Positions 61,534 through 64,000 of a stretch of 64,000 nucleotides of DNA are shown piece after piece; the first letter of the stretch is position 1, and each line of letters starts with the position of its first letter. The notes beneath the pieces were generated by a model. That model ran no database searches and had not been told where the DNA came from. It worked only from the letters and a program-made list of their open reading frames with translations. The stretch lies in contig NZ_LSRE01000050.1 in the NCBI RefSeq assembly GCF_001575205.1, forward strand, positions 124,001 to 188,000, written 5' to 3'. This stretch comes from Tsukamurella pseudospumae (GTDB taxonomy: Bacteria; Actinomycetota; Actinomycetes; Mycobacteriales; Mycobacteriaceae). The translations under genes and the position numbers were made by a program.

Positions 61534-64000
61534 TCACCATCGAGTGAACCCCTCCTGCTCGGGATCGTCTCGCTCCGGGTCGGGGAAGATGTCCTCGGGC
61601 CGTGGGTCGGTCAGGCGCACGTTGTCGGTGTCGACGGTGACCCCCGCCCGGTCCCGGTAGCGCTGCACCAGATCCTCGAGCGCCGCGCCGCGTGGCCGGC
61701 GGCCCGCGATCACGGTGCAGGAACCCACCTTCGACTCCTGGATCTGGGTGTTCGGGTCCAACGTGACGCCGATCAGGTCGTTCGCGGCGTCGCCCGTCAC
61801 CACGGCGTCGGAGCCCACGCCCCAGTGGTACGGAAGTCCCACTTGATGCACCGTCCGGCCGCCCACGACGAGCGGGCGCATCCGCTCGGTGACCAGCACC
61901 CGGCACTCGATCGCGGCACGCGGCGAGACGATCGTGGCCCAACCCTCGTTCTCCAGTCCGCACTCCGCGGCCAGCCCCGGCGAGACCTCGCAGAACATCT
62001 CGGGCTGCAGCTCCGCCAGGTAGGGCGACCACCGGCTCATGCCGCCGGCGGTGTGGTGTTCCGTGAGCCGGTAGGTGGTGAACACGTACGGGTACACGTC
62101 CGCTCCGGGGTCGCCCGCACTCGGCGCGTCGAGGTTGTCCTCGCGCGGGAACATCACGCGCGCAGGCGCCTGCTGCTGCGGGTAGATCGCGTTGCGCACC
62201 GGCGATTCCTGCGCCTCGTAGTGCGTCGGCAGCGGACCGTCGACCAGCCCCGTCGGCGCGAACAACCAGCCCTTGCCGTCCGCCTGCATGATGAACGGGT
62301 CGTCGCCCGCGAGGGCGTCGGCCCCCGTGGCCCCGGGCTCGGGCACCGTGCCGGGCGCGAGGGTCGGGGGGAAGTCGGGCACGTCGGGCCCGGTCCAGCG
62401 GCCCGCTGCCTCGTCCCACCACATGTACCTCTTGCGCTCGCTCCAGGGCCGGCCCTGCGGGTCGGCCGAGGCCCGGTTGTAGAGCATCCGACGGTCCGCG
62501 GGCCACACCCAGCCCCACTCGGACTGGGTGATCCCACTTCCGCCCTGGGGCACGCGCCGGGCTGCGTGGTTGCTGCCCTCCGCGTAGACGCCCGTGTAGA
62601 TCCAACAGCCCGCGATGGTCGAACCGTCGGCCTTCAGCTGGGAGTACGACGTGAGGTTGCGCCCCGCGTCGGGTCCGGAGACGAAGCGGCCGTTGATCTC
62701 CGAGAGCACCGCCTCGGGATCCGGATTGCCGTGCTCGTCCATCGGGTAGTCCCAGGTGAGGTCCAGCAACGGGCGGTCACGGTCGTCGGTCGAACCGGCG
62801 AGCCGCTCGCGGATCCGGACGCCGAGCTCGTAGAAGAAGTCGAGCTCGCTCTGCGCCTGCCCGGGCGGCTGCACGGCCTGGTGCCGCCACTGCACCATCC
62901 GCTGGGTCTGCGTGAACGAGCCCGCCTTCTCGACGTGCGTGGCCGCGGGCATGAAGAAGACCTCGGTGCCGATGTCCTCGGTACGGAGTTCGCCGGACTC
63001 GATCTCCGGCCCGTCCTTCCACCACGTCGCGGTCTCGATCATGTTCAGATCGCGGACCACCATCCACTTGAGCTTCGCCATGCCCATGCGCTGCTGCCGG
63101 CCGTTCGCGGAGCCCACGGCGGGGTTCTGGCCGAGCACGAAATACCCGTCGACCTTCCCGTCGAGCATGTCGACGGCGGTCTGGTACGTGCCCGCCGGCC
63201 CGTTGAGCATCGGCAGATAGCCGTAGGCCCAGTCGTTCTCGGCCGTGGCCGCATCGCCCCACCAGGCCTTGAGCAGACTGATCATGTAGGTGTCGGCGTA
63301 CTGCCAGTACCCCTTGCCCGTCTCCGGCCGGACCGATGCGATGTAGTCGGCCAGAGTGTCGTGCTTGCCGACCGAGGGCATCGGCAGGTAGCCCGGCAGC
63401 AGGTTGAACAGCGTCGGGATGTCGGTGGAGCCCTGGATGCTGGCGTGTCCGCGCAGCGCCATGATGCCGCTGCCCGGGCGCCCGACATTGCCCAGCAGCA
63501 GCTGCAGGATGGCCGCGGTGCGGATGAACTGCGCGCCCATCGTGTGCTGCGTCCAGCCCGTGGCGTAGCCGAAGCAGGTCGTGCGCTCACGACCGGAGTT
63601 GCTCGTGATCGCGTCCGCGAGGTAGCGGAACTCGGCCTCCGAGACGCCGCACATGTCGGCCACCACCTCCGGGGTGTACCGGGAGTAGTGCCGGCGCAAC
63701 ACCTGGAAGACGGTGCGCGGATCCTGCAGCGTCTCATCGCGACCCGCCACGAACCGCCACGTGGACGGGTCGTAGGTGCCCGTCTCCGGGTCGAACCCGG
63801 AGAACAGGCCGTGGAGATCCTCCGTGTCGCGGAAGTCCTCGCCGACCATCTCGGACGCGTTCGTGTACGCGACCACGTAGTCGTGGAAGTACTTCTCGGT
63901 GCTCAGCACGTGGTTGATGAGCCCGCCGAGCAGCACGATGTCCGAGCCCGCACGGATCGGCACGTGCCGGTCCGCAACGGCGGAGGTCCGCGTGAAGCGG
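61534..64000 (-). CDS. fdhA: Formate dehydrogenase catalytic subunit FdhA, 5' end outside window
   Basis: This is the molybdopterin-containing formate oxidoreductase. About 822 residues are visible, starting at RFTRTSAVADRHVPIRAGSD, a segment seen about 200 residues into FDH-N family proteins. The N-terminal part, with the [4Fe-4S] site, the active-site Sec or Cys and the Tat signal, lies past base 64000. Visible molybdopterin segments include GYATGWTQHTMGAQF, LGQNPAVGSANGRQQ and VGLPYHWGVGSD. The Sec locus next to it makes a UGA-encoded active site likely, but that codon is not in view. Confidence 0.9.
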   Translation of the reverse strand, partial: RFTRTSAVADRHVPIRAGSDIVLLGGLINHVLSTEKYFHDYVVAYTNASEMVGEDFRDTEDLHGLFSGFDPETGTYDPSTWRFVAGRDETLQDPRTVFQVLRRHYSRYTPEVVADMCGVSEAEFRYLADAITSNSGRERTTCFGYATGWTQHTMGAQFIRTAAILQLLLGNVGRPGSGIMALRGHASIQGSTDIPTLFNLLPGYLPMPSVGKHDTLADYIASVRPETGKGYWQYADTYMISLLKAWWGDAATAENDWAYGYLPMLNGPAGTYQTAVDMLDGKVDGYFVLGQNPAVGSANGRQQRMGMAKLKWMVVRDLNMIETATWWKDGPEIESGELRTEDIGTEVFFMPAATHVEKAGSFTQTQRMVQWRHQAVQPPGQAQSELDFFYELGVRIRERLAGSTDDRDRPLLDLTWDYPMDEHGNPDPEAVLSEINGRFVSGPDAGRNLTSYSQLKADGSTIAGCWIYTGVYAEGSNHAARRVPQGGSGITQSEWGWVWPADRRMLYNRASADPQGRPWSERKRYMWWDEAAGRWTGPDVPDFPPTLAPGTVPEPGATGADALAGDDPFIMQADGKGWLFAPTGLVDGPLPTHYEAQESPVRNAIYPQQQAPARVMFPREDNLDAPSAGDPGADVYPYVFTTYRLTEHHTAGGMSRWSPYLAELQPEMFCEVSPGLAAECGLENEGWATIVSPRAAIECRVLVTERMRPLVVGGRTVHQVGLPYHWGVGSDAVVTGDAANDLIGVTLDPNTQIQESKVGSCTVIAGRRPRGAALEDLVQRYRDRAGVTVDTDNVRLTDPRPEDIFPDPERDDPEQEGFTRW

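Noticed and set aside
61534-64000. Selenocysteine codon inside the visible part of FdhA
   Set aside because: No in-frame TGA is present in the visible part; the active-site residue lies beyond the window edge.

Overview
The window is high-GC DNA from an actinobacterium of the mycolate group (Mycobacteriales). The evidence is a block in the same order as Mycobacterium tuberculosis Rv1165-Rv1178: typA, lpqW, mshB (mycothiol), a small membrane protein and fbiC (coenzyme F420), then fdxC and dapC. A GT87 mannosyltransferase, a WS/DGAT-like acyltransferase and frequent GTG and leaderless-type starts fit the same group. A Tsukamurella/Gordonia/Rhodococcus-like genus is plausible, but I cannot fix it from sequence alone. 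No rRNA, prophage, IS element or CRISPR array was seen.

Layout. (1) 1-7159: benzoate to catechol (benABC, minus strand, benC cut by the window edge) facing a LysR-catB-catA-catC-hydrolase operon for the catechol branch of the beta-ketoadipate pathway. (2) 7166-20694: the conserved mycobacterial-type core. It is interrupted between fbiC and fdxC by a nucleoside transporter gene and a decayed Uma2-family gene. It ends with an iron-box-controlled Cys-rich microprotein and an NDH-2 gene. (3) 20807-24418: TetR plus aldo-keto reductase, a CDF metal transporter, and small genes. (4) 24457-31517: a compact minus-strand operon with a GT87 glycosyltransferase, thiamine-type ABC transporter ThiB-ThiP-ThiQ and a GMC flavo-oxidase. 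(5) 31575-35370: a CPBP protease-like protein, a repeat-rich non-coding stretch, and an MFS/LacI pair with a shared operator. (6) 35355-40050: glycogen phosphorylase, ROK glucokinase and a WS/DGAT-like protein in one overlapping operon. (7) 40101-42697: leuA with a leucine leader peptide and alternative hairpins, divergent from a GntR regulator. (8) 43037-51287: XRE/MFS pair, then a valine-degradation operon mmsA-acyl-CoA dehydrogenase-mmsB-marR, divergent from an acyl-CoA synthetase across a perfect palindrome. (9) 51343-54995: TetR/FAD-monooxygenase pair, an AhpD-like protein and an ArsR-type regulator. (10) 55126-64000: a complete selenocysteine locus (tRNA-Sec, selA, selB, selD) next to a membrane-bound formate dehydrogenase (fdhA partial, fdhB, NrfD-type subunit).

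The most unusual signals are a heavily repeated octamer (GACGGTGC or its complement, about 69 copies by eye) across coding and non-coding DNA; a near-consensus IdeR iron box on the promoter of a 65-residue CC-C-C protein; a 17-bp promoter spacer made entirely of a palindromic operator in front of mmsA; the leuA attenuator; and the thiamine-transporter/flavo-oxidase operon.
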